From positions 434,001-498,000 of the forward strand of contig JAHLKD010000009.1 of the NCBI GenBank assembly GCA_025526935.1: a stretch of 64,000 nt of DNA. The letters are read 5' to 3'. The translations under genes and the position numbers were made by a program. Source of the stretch: Cladochytrium replicatum (Eukaryota > Chytridiomycota > Chytridiomycetes > Cladochytriales > Cladochytriaceae). Below the pieces are notes generated by a model. That model worked only from the letters and a program-made list of their open reading frames with translations. It had not been told where the DNA came from and did not search any database. Positions 37,310 through 51,098 of the stretch are shown piece after piece (the first letter of the stretch is position 1; each line of letters begins with the position of its first letter).

Positions 37310-37608
37310 TTTACCTAGTTTGCAAATGGCTTTGTTAATATTAAATCTCGAATTTTATAATTTAACAGAAGCTAAAGATTATTTCTTTAAAAATAGCTTA
37401 CCTTATGATTATTAGACATTAGCCAATTAGAATATTAAACGTGCGAATAATATAGAAGACTTTATGAATATTTAGAAAGAAAACTGCCCTATTATTAGTA
37501 AATATTTATTAGAGTATGTTGAAAACTTAAGATATACTAAATTATAGCTTGGTTATATAATTTAGATTTAGATAAAAGATAACACACAACAAGTATTCTT
37601 AGACTTAC

Positions 37609-37826
37609 AGCCGAACAAGGAACTTGGGTAGATTGATGCGCAACTGGAGTTCAGAACAACTGTGCTGAAGGTGGATGGATGATTTGACTGGGAATCACGT
37701 TGAGCTACTTTCAAGCATCTAAGAGCGTGAGGCGCCATACTACAATGTGCATGGGCGAAATGGATTTGATTATCGATGGCTTTTGAGAATAGCGAGTAAA
37801 TCTGCATCACCTCTGATTTTGAAGTT
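37609..37826 (-). repeat. Dispersed repeat, copy B, abutting the truncated kinase
   Basis: Inverted match to 26647-26860. On its right the homology to the kinase at 42.7-44.4 kb begins almost at once, at codons for ESVVLKYF (37827 on). The repeat boundary therefore coincides with the point where the kinase copy lost its 5' end. On its left lies the plasmid-polymerase relic. Confidence 0.85.
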
Positions 37827-38694
<868 letters not shown>

Positions 38695-38967
38695 CATCAA
38701 CTTGTCTTGCCTACGATATGTTTTGTGGTTCGCTTAGATTGGTTAAGCCTTGTATCCTTATCCTTGTATGTAAATAGCATTATTCTCTGCATGAGGAAAT
38801 AGGTTGGAATTACTTAGAAGTGACATTATCGATATTGACCGATTTATGCCGAGGCCAGTTGCACCAAGTGTCAAGGCACAAAACGGCTGGCATAAAGCGA
38901 CCGGCCAAAATTTAGAAAAAATAAATATAAAAGCAGTGAAAATCCCACTTCGAATCACATCGCCCTG

Positions 38968-40480
38968 ATGGAAAGTGACGAGGTCCCAACTGCAGTTACC
39001 TACGACGAGAAGGCCAATCAACCACTGGAGACACCGCCAGTTTCGACGCACAAATGTCAGGTTAGCATCGTTGTTTCTCAGATGCATCCGATAGGGATCC
39101 GGCCTTCTTTCCGTGACGGACACTCCATGCACAGCCTGGCTTCAGGCAGCCTGCTTGCTGCACTCGATCAAACGATTGTTTCGGTACGCGCGCAACCATC
39201 ATCCCAGAGTTCCAAGCTGGTGATCTTGTTTCTTGGGTTGGTACTGGCTTCTTTCTCACTGCCACCTCGTTGGGTCCGATCTATGGAAAGATCGCCGACG
39301 TGTTTGGACGCAAACTGGTTCTCCTATTTGCCATCTCCATCTTCACTGTGGGATCCCTTATATGCGGTGCAGCAATTGTAGACGGTTTTAGCAATGCTTA
39401 CTCAGTCTCCGTTTCTCATATACTCATACAGAGTATTGTGATGCTGATTGCTGGACGTGTCATTGCCGGCATTGGAGGCGGTGGAATCGTCAGTCTTTGC
39501 TTCATTATTATCGCAGATATCGTAGCTCTACAACAGGCAAGTGATGAACAACCAGCGACACCGAACCCTAACAGCTTATTTAGAGGCCAAATATCAAGGA
39601 ATCATGGGTGCAGTTTTCGGGTCAGCTTCCGTCATTGGTCCTCTCGCCGGCGGAGCTTTTAGGGATAGATCTGCACCATGAAGATGGCAATTTAACATCA
39701 ACCTTCCTATCGGCGGGATAGTTTTCCTTGTCGTATTGCTCGCCCTATCCTTTCCCAAAACATATGGGAACGAAAAGACATTGTGGGACACGGTCTCCTG
39801 CATCAACTTTCTTGGAGTTCTTGAAAGTTTTCGATTTCAATGACGCATTGATCGCAACTAAATACATATCCAGCTCTTGGTGGCCGCTACTACTTGCTTA
39901 CTCATGCCTTACAACTGGGGGGAACAATCTGGTCGGACAGCCCACAATCCATCCCGTTATTTTTAGTCGTAGTGGTGCTCTATGTGGTCTTTTGGTTGGC
40001 GAAGCTCAAAGTCTCAAGGGATCCCATCATTCCCCCGTCAATTTTCTTCAGCCCATATACATTCTCGATCGGGATCTCCATTTCTTTGGAAGACCGTTCT
40101 TCGTAGTGTCCTACTATGTGCCGTCAGTACACCTGCATTTCATCTATTCAGCGCTCCTCCCTTCCAGCTGCATACGCAAGTCCAGAATTTGCAGAGACTC
40201 TTTCAATCTCACCAACTGCGGTTCGCACCATTCTTTCATCGCTCCTTGAAATCGGCTATGAAGTTGTCTTCCCAGTGTATCTGAAACCGTTTGCCCTGGC
40301 CATTGCGTTACGCTTTCGATACAACGATACCACTGTCAGGCATGATTGTTGTTTTTGCGGGAAGACACCTCGGTTTGGAAATACACAAGCCATTGAATCT
40401 GAGCTTGAGAATGCAAGTGAAGATGCAGAAGGCAGAGTTGGTCCCGTCGCGGAGGACTATCAACGAAACAAAGTGATGGT
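38968..40480 (+). pseudogene. Broken drug:H+ antiporter-type MFS transporter
   Basis: Blocks typical of the 14-TM DHA2 drug-exporter family appear in order but in different frames. LLAALDQTIVS (about 39150; motif of TM1) is followed by a one-base frame change to TIIPEFQAGDLVSWVGTGF (about 39195). Then come SLGPIYGKIADVFGRKLVLL (about 39262; motif A), an intron at about 39382-39432, MLIAGRVIAGIGGGG (about 39440) and YQGIMGAVFGSASVIGPLAGG (about 39596; antiporter motif C region). A TGA at 39679-39681 stands where the family has Trp (xWRWxFxINLPIG). A further frame change lies near 39905 (LLVAATTCLLM to HALQLGGTIW). The 3' part (40100-40450) is only patchily recognisable. The gene is not functional as read. 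Confidence 0.78.
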
Positions 40481-40798
40481 TATATTCATATGCTATTGTC
40501 GTCTTTGCTTAAAACTGTATCTGTTCAATAAACTTTCCCAGAGCTGCTGTTTCTGTCCGGCGCTCTGTTTATCGCATCTCTCACATAACCGCAAAAACTT
40601 GATGAAGACAGAGATATATTGAAAGACCACAGAAGAAAGCACACGCACCGGTGCACAATCAAGACACCAATGGTGTCCGGATATGATGAGGCCTAAGAGA
40701 CAGAAGCACAATTGACTTTCAGCATTAGTCTCCCACAAGCCTATTTGTGGAGAAAAAAAGGGAGTACGGAGAGAAACAAGTCTCAAATCATCAGGTCA

Positions 40799-41975
40799 TC
40801 ATTGAAGGGAAGGCGAAGACCCAGATTTTCCAATGATTTCGGGAGGTTTACTGGACTCGATTCTTGGTGTGTGATGCACACGAAGGTCTTCGTTCTTTGA
40901 CAGAATGCGGTCAGAGAAGTGGTGATTTACATCGCGGTGGTTCGCTTCGTCAGCACGCACGGCAAGAACCACGTCTCTGAGAGTCGCTTGCTGGCTCAAG
41001 TTGTAGTAGTCGATAGCAATTTGTGGTGCAGCGACGTTTGGAAGTTTGCCGTTGTCGATCTGAGCGAGCATGTGAGTATACGAACGGACGGCTTCCTCCT
41101 CAAGGTAACCAACCTATCGAAGACAAAGCATAACTTTTTAGATTGGTCCAGTCAATGAAAGAGGAATTCCTTACAAAGCGATGAGCAATCCGTGGGAAGA
41201 AGAGGTAGAGCACAAAGTATGCGTTGTAGAAGATTCCTTGTGCAGCGGCAACGAACATACGTTCGATCAAAGTGGGCTTGAGGGCCCTAACCCAGATCAG
41301 CAAGTGCATGCGCTCATTTTCGGCCTATCCAGGGAAGTTATCATTAGTACATCTGGAGATAGCAACGAGAAACCAACATTACCTCATGAAGAAGATGAGA
41401 AATCCAACCCCCGTCGTGGCGCATCATTCGGAGTGATGTCAAGTGTCGGAGGGTGCCGGCCACCATACCCGGTACGGCCGCAACAGTCTCAAGTGTGACT
41501 GCACGGTGGAGGTACTGGCCAGCAAAGAAGAGGTCCATGGGCACTCGGAGGAACTTGACCAAAACAAAGGCGAGGTAGTCACCGAGTCCCTCTGAAAAGA
41601 AATACGATCAAACAAAGTCGAGAAAACTTGAAGCACATCGGTCATACCAGGCTTTCGGTGTTTTCCAATCCCGATGGGAAGCTTTTCAAGATCTTGGGTA
41701 TTCAGACGCTTCTGTCCCGGCATGAACTCTGGAAGCATGGGTTCCGGGTGCACCTCTTCCAAGGTCGGAACGGCATCTTTCAAATGATGGACGACCGGCT
41801 CCGGTTTCGCGTCCGATTTCTTCGAGGCTGAGAAGAAGCTCCGAGATGGAAGAGATGCAGAGGGGTATGAGTGGTGGGCCAAGAAAATTGCGGCAGCAGC
41901 CGGACGAATCAAAATGGAAGTCGCCCTAGCAGAAGGAGCACCAAGAATTCGACTAGCGATGACGATTCGAGACAT
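40799..41975 (-). CDS. AOX1: Alternative oxidase (mitochondrial ubiquinol oxidase)
   Basis: Alternative oxidase passes electrons from ubiquinol straight to oxygen in the inner mitochondrial membrane, without pumping protons. A presequence rich in Arg, Ser and Ala starts at 41975 ([20 protein letters not shown]). After an intron (about 41645-41592) come [21 protein letters not shown] and the di-iron ligand blocks [22 protein letters not shown] (about 41480), [11 protein letters not shown] (about 41310), [12 protein letters not shown] (about 41095) and [20 protein letters not shown] (about 40975). The Glu and His ligands (LET, NERMH, LEEEA, RADEANH) are all present. Two further introns lie near 41375-41325 and 41160-41110. 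Length of about 325 residues is normal. The gene looks intact although both neighbours on its left are broken. Confidence 0.95.
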
Positions 41976-42722
41976 GACTACTGATTAGAGCGAGCTGAAT
42001 CTGCTTCTGAAATAGTGAATTGGGCGGTGTTGTGTGATGGATTCTGGAGCTGATTTTGGAACAGTGATGCCGGTGATGATATTCGGTGGGAGATTCCTCG
42101 ATTAGGCAAATATAGCTTTCGGATCACGAGTATAGTGGATCGAATTCGGATTGAACTTGTTTGGATGCACGGTGTGCTGGATCCCACTCGTTGATCCACA
42201 TAGTTTTTATAGGTCGGTTGTCTCCCGAGAAGAGCCGATAGCTCCATAATGGCGCAGCTACGCGTTTGGCGATTTGTGATGAGGGACAAATCTAGAAGTT
42301 GAACACTGCAGGGACGGGGAAAGGTAGTGGAATGCAGACTTGAGGATACTATACTACCAGGGTGTCTGATTTATTCCCATTTTCTCGATTTTGAAAGCAT
42401 GGAAACTAGCTAACCTGGACACCGTGAACCTGCGGAGCACGTCTCCTGTTTTCGGCGGTTTTCGGTGAACCCTGACGGACAGTGGAACAGCGAGCACATG
42501 TATCAATTTGTCTGCATTTGAAATCAATACAATAGCGTTCGACGTCAATTTCCCGAAGATGCAATTTGAGAGTTTCACTGTCCTCAACCACTTTTTTAAA
42601 GCATATTAAGATCACAACAATTCACATTGGTACATACACGCGAGTTCTGGTTGAAGATTACAGCTCTCAGTAGGAAGTCATTTGAAATTCACAACAAAGT
42701 CTGCTGCCAGTTTTAGAGCAAC
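41976..42722. other. Spacer upstream of AOX
   Basis: About 0.75 kb between the AOX start and the 3' end of the kinase. It must hold the AOX promoter. A minus-strand frame near 42406-42615 contains a Cys-containing stretch (CRQIDTCARCSTVRQ) but I cannot support a gene. Confidence 0.4.
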
Positions 42723-44398
42723 TTAAGGACGATCAGGGAGCTTTGGGGGTGGTCGGGGTGGGGTAGCTGGTGGCTGACTAGCTCCCTGAACCGCTGTTTC
42801 CACCTTCGCCCACCACCGACCGCCTTTCTGTTTAAACTTATCCACCATTGCATCGATCTCGGGCCGTTTCGCTTCGATCTTGCCCTTCACATCATTAAGT
42901 GCCAGCTCCACTTTCTTTCGTACTTCGGCAACTTTCTCCTGTCTCGGAGTTTCGTCAACATAGAGACTCGGTGGTCGTAGGAGGGTCGGGGCTTCAATTG
43001 CCGGCTTGAATGTTGTACGCGTGGGTTTGGGCGGAAGTGGAGGAGATGCACTGGGTCGGCGCGGTGGAGGAGGTGGTGGAGCATCTGAACTCGCAGCGCT
43101 AGGTCTGCGTGAGCCAGGACTACTAGAGCTCTGCGCCTCAGGTCCAAGACTCGCGGCACTGGGTCTACGAGACGAAGAGTGGCTGGGTGCCGGAGCATCG
43201 AGTGCAGCAGTACTCGGTCGGCGCGACGAGCTGCCACCAAGATCGACACCACTTGGTCGCCGCGATCCGTCGTCGAATCGCCCTGATTCGTAAGGAGGAG
43301 GATGTTCTTCGTTGCCGTGCGAGTTCGAGATCGAACGAGTCACATTTGATTCAGGATCACCACGTCTTGCGCGAACAGGGGTAAACCAGGGATGCTGCAG
43401 AGCTTGCTCAGCAGTCAGTCGATCATCAGGATTTAATCTTAGCATAGAGGTAATGAAATCCTTCGCTATTCAGCCAGAAGTCAGCAAACTATTTGACAGA
43501 AGCGTTCAGTTACGCACCTTCAGCGGACACCTCTTTTGGGAATGTGAGTTTGGTCTTCTTGATGACATTGAGAAGATCCTTCTCGTGAAGGCGCTCAAAG
43601 ACCGATTGTGCGATATTGACGTCTTTCAAGGCAAACGGGACATCTCCAAAGAGACATTGATACGCAACGATGCCGATGGACCACATGTCCACCTCTCGAC
43701 CGTAGAACTTCTTTCCAAGGACTTCTGGAGCCATATAGTGCAATGTACCAACAACTTCAGCCTGGGAGCGATACCCCAGCTCCGACACGCACGTTCCAAA
43801 GTCGCAGAGCTGCGCCAAGCTTGTTTAAGTCCAAGTCCAAACTGCTCCCTCTTCATTTAACCTCACCTTCACGGAGCCCCAGTCATCTCGATCGACAAAG
43901 AGAAGGTTTGCCGGCTTCATGTCGCGATATACCTTCCGCTCTGCGTGCACAAAGCTAATCGCCTCGACTGCTCCATGGATTAAGATTTGAACTGCGTTCT
44001 CAGGAATAGTGCCAGCATTCACAAGGACATCTAGCAGTGAGAAAACGCCCCTGAAAGCAAGAAAGTTACCTATTGACGTGGGCAAATTCGAATCCAACAC
44101 ACCTTTCCATTGCAAGCACCCAATGATCATCTTCGGCATAGAAGTCCACAAACCCAATGATTCGCTCCGGATATTGACTTGAGAGTTCTTTAAGAATCGA
44201 TGCTTCTTCAAAAACCTTGGAATTCACTTCCGAGTCTTCGTAGTTGTCCATTTCGAAGTGTTTTATAACTACTGATTCCCCAGTCGCCGAATCCTGGGCG
44301 TACCAAACGCTCTCAAGACTTTCACCAGCAGCAGGGTTGAGCATAAATGGGGAAGAATTCTCCTTGATTCCTACCCATTGACTCTGCTTTCCGGCCAA
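42723..44398 (-). CDS. Ser/Thr protein kinase with RRPS-repeat, Pro-rich tail
   Basis: Intact paralogue of the truncated copy at 37.8-38.7 kb. The start at 44398 gives a kinase N-lobe with VVIKHFEMDN (beta-3 Lys) and KVFEEASILKELSSQYPERII (alpha-C). After introns come VHAERKVYRDMKPANLLF (catalytic loop with VYRD in place of HRD), CDFGT and [24 protein letters not shown] (activation segment and APE). The C-lobe ends DDRLTAEQALQHPWFTPVRA (about 43400). The layout is closest to the CAMK/ULK-like broad group, but I cannot assign a subfamily. The tail (43300-42723) holds five spaced RRPS motifs amid Ser, Pro and Ala, then a charged helix (EKVAEVRKKVELALNDVKGKIEAK) and a Pro-rich end. RRPS matches the basophilic kinase consensus RRxS, so the tail may be a phosphorylation platform. 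Introns lie near 44100-44055, 43865-43818 and 43510-43466. Confidence 0.82.
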
Positions 44399-44896
44399 AA
44401 TCGTCCCATGTCGCAGAAGTTAGCAACAGCTTAGCCACCGCTGCTAGGACATGTGATCGCAGTACTACCCAACTGGATGCTAATTATGTGTTTCATCGAC
44501 CTAAATCTTCGGAAGTCACATTTCTAAACTTCTTTGCGGCTCTCCGCTCCATCGCCACTACGAATTAGTCAATCAATTTCCACGAACATTTGCACCCTCG
44601 GTATGTCATGTGACAATCGCGTCTTCATGCTGATAACTGAAGCTAACCCAATAATCGTCTCAACGACAGCGTAATACTGCTTTGAAAGAGAATAACTATA
44701 CTTTTCAAAAGTCGTGTATTCAAGCTCACTTGAAAGGAGAGTTTTATCTTTTAAAGTTGCTGCATGTAATGTCGAGCAGCAAATTGCGCAATTCTTTTAG
44801 ATGTAAAATCAGCACATCTTTCAATAAAAAGAGTGCTGATAAATCGCTTTTGCTCTTACATTAGTTCTCGGAATTCTCTTTTCCGATTTGGAAACT
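44399..44896. promoter_or_regulatory. Divergent spacer between the kinase and MFS transporter 1
   Basis: About 0.5 kb between divergent start codons; promoters of both genes are expected here. No specific element could be supported. Confidence 0.35.
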
Positions 44897-46632
44897 ATGG
44901 CAAGAGAAAGTGAATCAACACCTCTGCTCGGAGACGAACGAGACTCTTTAAGCACCACTTCTGTTACTGATGTCACTCCAAAGAAGACTCCACTCCCTCT
45001 ACGGCAGCTTATCGTTATTGCGGCGGTAAAGTCGACAGATCATGCACCATACCAAGTTCTCATTCTTCGTACAGGTCTCTTTTGCTGAACCACTTGGTGG
45101 TTCCATTATCTTCCCGTTCATTTACCAAATGTGAGGAATTTGAATCATCTTTGATAAAAATTCAATAATTTGTGTCTGCAGGATCCGGTCGTTTAACGTG
45201 ACTGACGACGAAAAGAAACTCGGATACTATGTCGGCCTCATTACGTCTGTTTTCTCCTTTGCCCAAGTTATTTCTTCAATTCCTATCGGAAATCTATCGG
45301 ACCGTTGGGGACGACGCCCTATGATGCTCATCGGCCTGTTTGGCAACGCTATCTCGTCAGCATTCTTCGGGTTGAGCAAGTCCCTTGTTTGGGCGATCGT
45401 GTCGCGTGGAGTGCTTGGATTGATGAATGGTGAGTAAACGCTCGCATTTCAGAGCTTAACGCTGAGAATGCATATTTTCAGGAAACATTGGTGTTGCCAA
45501 ATCCATGCTTGGTGAAATCACTGACGAAACAAACAGAGCCCAGTCATTCTCGGTTCTGGGGTTAATGATGGCCCTAGGTGGCGTTGGTAGGTTTGGTTGC
45601 AATACTTATGAAAACCAACTAAATGTAAAATAACCGGTGCTTTAGCTGGACCAGCTCTGGGAGGACTTCTTTCCAACCCTGCAGACAACTTCCCGATCTT
45701 TGATACACCTTTTTGGCGAACGTATCCGTATGCTCTCCCATGCTTAGTATCGTCGGCATTTTCTGCATTTTTTTTCGTGTTTGCATACTTTAACCTTCCT
45801 GAAACTTTGGGTTTGGTGAACGGGCGAAAACCTCTTGAGAACGCCCGTGACCAACACGGTGAGAAATTCGGCCCGAGAAGCGAGAGGTTGCCATTGCGGG
45901 CATATGTTCCTGTTGTCTCCCTGTTTTTCCTGGCCTTCGAGCAGATCATTTTCGGAGAAGTGTTTCCGTTGTTTGCTTCAACTCCGATTGAAGATGGCGG
46001 CTTGAGGCAGGTGCACGGTGAACTCTGTAAGAACCATTAACGTCTCACATTTCCATAGATTGGACACGCAGCAGCTTGGAACCATTCTGAGCATCAACAG
46101 TGCGATTATGCTCCTCGCCCAGATCTTGATCTATCCTCGGGTGGCAAATGCCCTCGGTCCTCTCAATACCTACCGACTTGGCGCCATCTCATTTATTCCT
46201 CTCGATTTCATCTTCCCTTTCATATCTCTTATCGTTCGAAACCGCTCTGATTTGAGTACCGATCCGAAACCAAAGAGCCTCTTCGTTGCTCTCAACTTGA
46301 TCATGGCTTTCAAATCAGCGCTGTCCATTTTTTCGTTCACCTCCATCTTTATTGTCATCAACAACGCAGCTCCGACCCCACGCCTTCTTGGCACAATCAA
46401 CGGGTTTGGCCAAACGGCGGCGACGCTTGCTAGGACCATTGGGCCAGCCGTTGGTGGATCACTTTGGGCATGGTCGCTCTCCGCTGGGCTTCCGTTCCCG
46501 TTCGACTACCATCTCGTTTATAACTTCATTGCGATCGTCGGGTTGGTCATGTACTTGTGGAGCTTATTGGTGCAGCCAAGTCCAAGCACATCCTCCAAAT
46601 CGGAAGAGGATGTCTCGGCCGGAGATGAATAG
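44897..46632 (+). CDS. MFS transporter 1 (ZIFL-like/fungal YCR023C-like), tandem copy
   Basis: Twelve-TM major facilitator. The start at ATG 44897 gives MARESESTPLLGDERDSLS, with a leucine-based sorting-like motif (ESTPLLG) that suggests a vacuolar or endosomal membrane. Short exons follow, then GYYVGLITSVFSFAQVISSIPIGNLSDRWGRRPMMLIG (about 45220-45330), which includes motif A (GxLSDRWGRRP). Further blocks are LGLMNGNIGVAKSMLGEITDETNRAQSFS (about 45417-45555), FNLPETLGL (about 45790), and the C-terminal half from LGTILSINSAIMLL (about 46077) through TPRLLGTINGFGQTAATLARTIGPAVGGSLWAWS. This last block is highly conserved with the next gene. Introns lie near 45025-45072, 45130-45180, 45430-45480, 45590-45645 and 46007-46058. 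The family includes plant ZIFL and fungal transporters of organic solutes; the substrate is unknown. Confidence 0.85.
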
Positions 46633-46700
46633 AGGAACCGTATCGGGGAATATTGATATTGTCTTTATCTAACTATGTGAAGTTTCAGCATGTAAAGCCT

Positions 46701-46854
46701 TTCGAAATACACAAATAAAATTAGTACAAACGAAAACACCATTCCAATTTCGTCGCCATATAACTTTCGAAATACACTCCTTTTAGCCCTGGCACTGTCC
46801 AATAAAAATAACTACAAATGAAAAGCGCCATCTAAATCTCGTCGCCATATTACT
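46701..46854 (+). repeat. Diverged tandem duplication between the two MFS genes
   Basis: Unit 1 (46701-46764) and unit 2 (about 46765-46854) both contain ttcgaaatacac, an A-rich stretch with ACAAA(C/T)GAAAA, and TCTCGTCGCCATAT or TTTCGTCGCCATAT. Unit 2 has an extra insert of about 22 bp. The motif CGTCGCCATAT lies upstream of the second transporter and may be part of its promoter or just 3' residue of the gene duplication. Confidence 0.65.
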
Positions 46855-46978
46855 TTATCATTTTCAGTCCCGTGAATTGCGCAATAGCTCACACAACAGG
46901 ACCGCCGAATGATGTTTTCATATGTATTGGTATATTCGTGCAGCTGCTGTTACATCGAAAAGAGTTTATCTAACGTCT

Positions 46979-48757
46979 ATGTCGGCAACAGCCAGCAACG
47001 ACTCCACTCCGCTGCTTGGTGCTTCCCACCGATCATCAACTGGTGTTAGATCACCAGAATCGAATAGACAAGCGGATGGACCCCATTTTGCTCCGAAAAC
47101 ATCCTTTCCGTATCGCCAATTGTTCGTTATTGCAGCGGTATGTGGTTAGTGCTAACCATTGCTCTCATTTTAATCACAAATGGAATCACAGGTGTCCTTT
47201 GCGGAACCACTCGGTGCTTCAATAATCTCTCCTTTCATCTATCAAATGTAAATCGTCTCTTGCACATCTTTGTCCACAAGTTTGATATCAATCCTTTTCA
47301 TGGAGGATCCGCTCTTTCAAAGTCACTGAGGATGAGAAAAATCTCGGATACTACGTCGGCCTCATCACGTCGATTTTTTCTTTTGCTCAAGTTATTTCGT
47401 CTATACCAATCGGAAGTTTATCTGATCGATATGGCCGGAGACCAATGATGCTCATCGGGCTTCTTTGCAACTGTGTTTCATTCGTGTTTTTCGGATTGAG
47501 TAGCTCCCTAATCTGGGCGCTTTCGTCCCGCGCAGCTCTGGGCTTGTTGAATGGTTTGTGAGAGCGGCATTGGTAGTTATGAGGGCTCAATGACCACTTT
47601 GATACAGGGAACACTGGAATTGCGAAGTCCATGCTTGGTGAAATCACCGATCACACAAATCGAGCTCGATCTTTCTCTGTAATTGGGTTAACCTCAGCTC
47701 TCGGTGGCATCGGTGCGGGTTAATTTTGAGAGACTTGCTTCCTTCTTACTTACAGTAGCTTCTCATAGCGGGACCCGCTTTGGCGGGATATTTGTCTAAT
47801 CCGGCGGATCAGTTTCCAGCTTTCGACACAGCATTTTGGCGCAAATATCCCTACGCTCTGCCGTGCTTTGTATGCTCAGCTTTCTCTGCAGCCATTTTTG
47901 TTTTTGCATTTTTCAATCTCCCGGAAACCTTGGGACTTTTGAACGGACGCAAAGTGGAGCACTTAGTGGACGTCAGCTCAACAGGCAAAAGGGAAAACTT
48001 GCGGGTGCCATGGCGTGCTTTCGTTCCGATCGTTTGTCTCTTTTTTCTCGCGTTCGAAACAATCATTTTCAATGGAGTGTTTCCTTTGTATGCATCTACT
48101 CCAATTGAAGATGGAGGACTTCAGTAAGTTTTCATCTCTACTTGTTGTTCGTGGCCCTTACAAACTGGTTCTTTCCCCCTTAGGCTTGACACAAAACAGT
48201 TAGGAATGATCCTTACGATCAACAGCTCGTTGGTGCTGCTATCTCAGGTGTTGATCTATCCTCGTGTCGCAAGCGCTCTCGGCCCACTGAAAACATACCG
48301 TCTCGGTGTTCTACCATACATCCCGATCAATCTTATATTCCCTTTTATCTCTCTCATGGTCCGAGATCGCACACAGCCTCTTCGACGTCCTTCCATCCTG
48401 TATTTCACACTCAGTTCTTTAATGTCGCTCAAAGCTTCATTCTCGAACTATTCGTTCACATCTACCTTTATACTCATCAATAATTCTGCTCCAACACCGC
48501 GTCTCCTCGGTACAATAAACGGCTTCGGGCAGACTGGGGCAACTTTGGCGAGGACAATCGGACCTACCATCGGCGGATCACTCTGGGCTTGGTCGTTGTC
48601 CGCTGGACTGTCATTTCCGTTCAATTATCATCTCGTTTACAACCTTATTGCGGTGGTTGGGATGATCATGTACCTATGGAGCTATTTGATACCGCCAGAT
48701 GAACGATCAAAGTCGGAAGAGATCGAATTTGACGAAGAAAACCAAGTCAATTTGTAA
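46979..48757 (+). CDS. MFS transporter 2, tandem paralogue of transporter 1
   Basis: Same exon plan and domain order as its neighbour. The ATG at 46979 gives MSATASNDSTPLLGASHRSS, again with a (S/E)TPLLG motif. SFAEPLGASIISPFIYQM, LGYYVGLITSIFSFAQVISSIPIGSLSDRYGRRPMML (about 47350-47460), GNTGIAKSMLGEITDHTNRARS and LPETLGLLNGRK follow. The C-terminal half begins LDTKQLGMILTINSS (about 48185) and includes TPRLLGTINGFGQTGATLARTIGPTIGGSLWAWS. Introns sit at equivalent places (about 47140-47192, 47247-47305, 47558-47608, 47714-47770, 48124-48183). The variable parts are the N-terminus, the central loop after LLNGRK and the C-terminal tail. All frames join, so it appears functional. Confidence 0.85.
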
Positions 48758-50399
<1,642 letters not shown>

Positions 50400-51098
50400 G
50401 AGCATGGCTTAAGAATCGACAGGGGCAACTGCCTCATATGCTTATAATGGCTGGCCGTAATTTCTATGAAGGATCTATACATGCGTTGACTACTAATAAA
50501 CAAATCACTGGTGAGGAGAGCATAAATATTCCGCAAAGCACAATGCACATCAAGAGGCAGAATATTGCACATCAAGAGACAGAATCAGAAGCGATCAAGC
50601 CCAGTCGTGGTATGACAAACGCTCCAACTCCGGCCAGCAATGTCCTGATGCCAACAATTCAAGAAACCAAAGAAAGCAAACCCTAGAAACCCTCGTTTAT
50701 GAAGTCGGGGTGGCTGTGCAGAAAATGAAGTGAAGATTATATAAGGGACTGCCCGCAAAAAGGCACTGAATGTTAAGTTCGCGTTTCGATTGTCCGGGCA
50801 TATCATCCGCTTGGCTGCCTGCCACAGCCCTGGAACCCCGTGCCTTAGCAGCCACCACGCTAATCGATTTCCTCGTTGACCACCAGTCCCGTCTATCCAG
50901 CCTGCGGCAACCCCAGCGAGCGCGTGGAGCACATTGCGGTGGCTTGGATATTCTCTTGGTGTCTGATGAGCTTCTTTCGCTGTGGGTATCACCACTACAC
51001 GTCGAATAATTGTCGGTTGACATTTTCGCTGATTGTTTTTGTTCAGCTGTTAAGCTATTTCGATTTATTCCTTCGATCAGTCCGATTAGCCGTGGAAA
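50400..51098. other. Spacer of about 0.7 kb, no recognised gene
   Basis: Open frames on both strands around 50600-51000 carry no family signature. The region includes the MOT1 promoter. Confidence 0.35.

Larger units (their letters stand above)
36885..37590 (+). pseudogene. AT-rich relic of a linear mitochondrial-plasmid family-B DNA polymerase
   Basis: This stretch is sharply AT-rich (roughly 70-75%) and reads, in pieces, as a protein-primed family-B DNA polymerase of the kind carried by linear mitochondrial plasmids: EFFGFVKVKIQTP (about 36910), ITPIGKWEGLYFSE (about 36990), LKEV...FGYKIELLDGYEIEKG (37040-37105), and, after a frame change, DLYDRKSKSTGVSREIYKL with NS..GKMG (37130-37215). 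The last is motif B (KxxxNSxYG). A following frame (about 37254-37590) is open except for six TAG codons, with no TAA or TGA. The first two blocks hold both TAG and TAA. In chytrid mitochondria TAG can code for leucine, and the TAG before GKMG sits where Leu is expected. It is a broken nuclear insertion, not a working gene. Confidence 0.7.
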
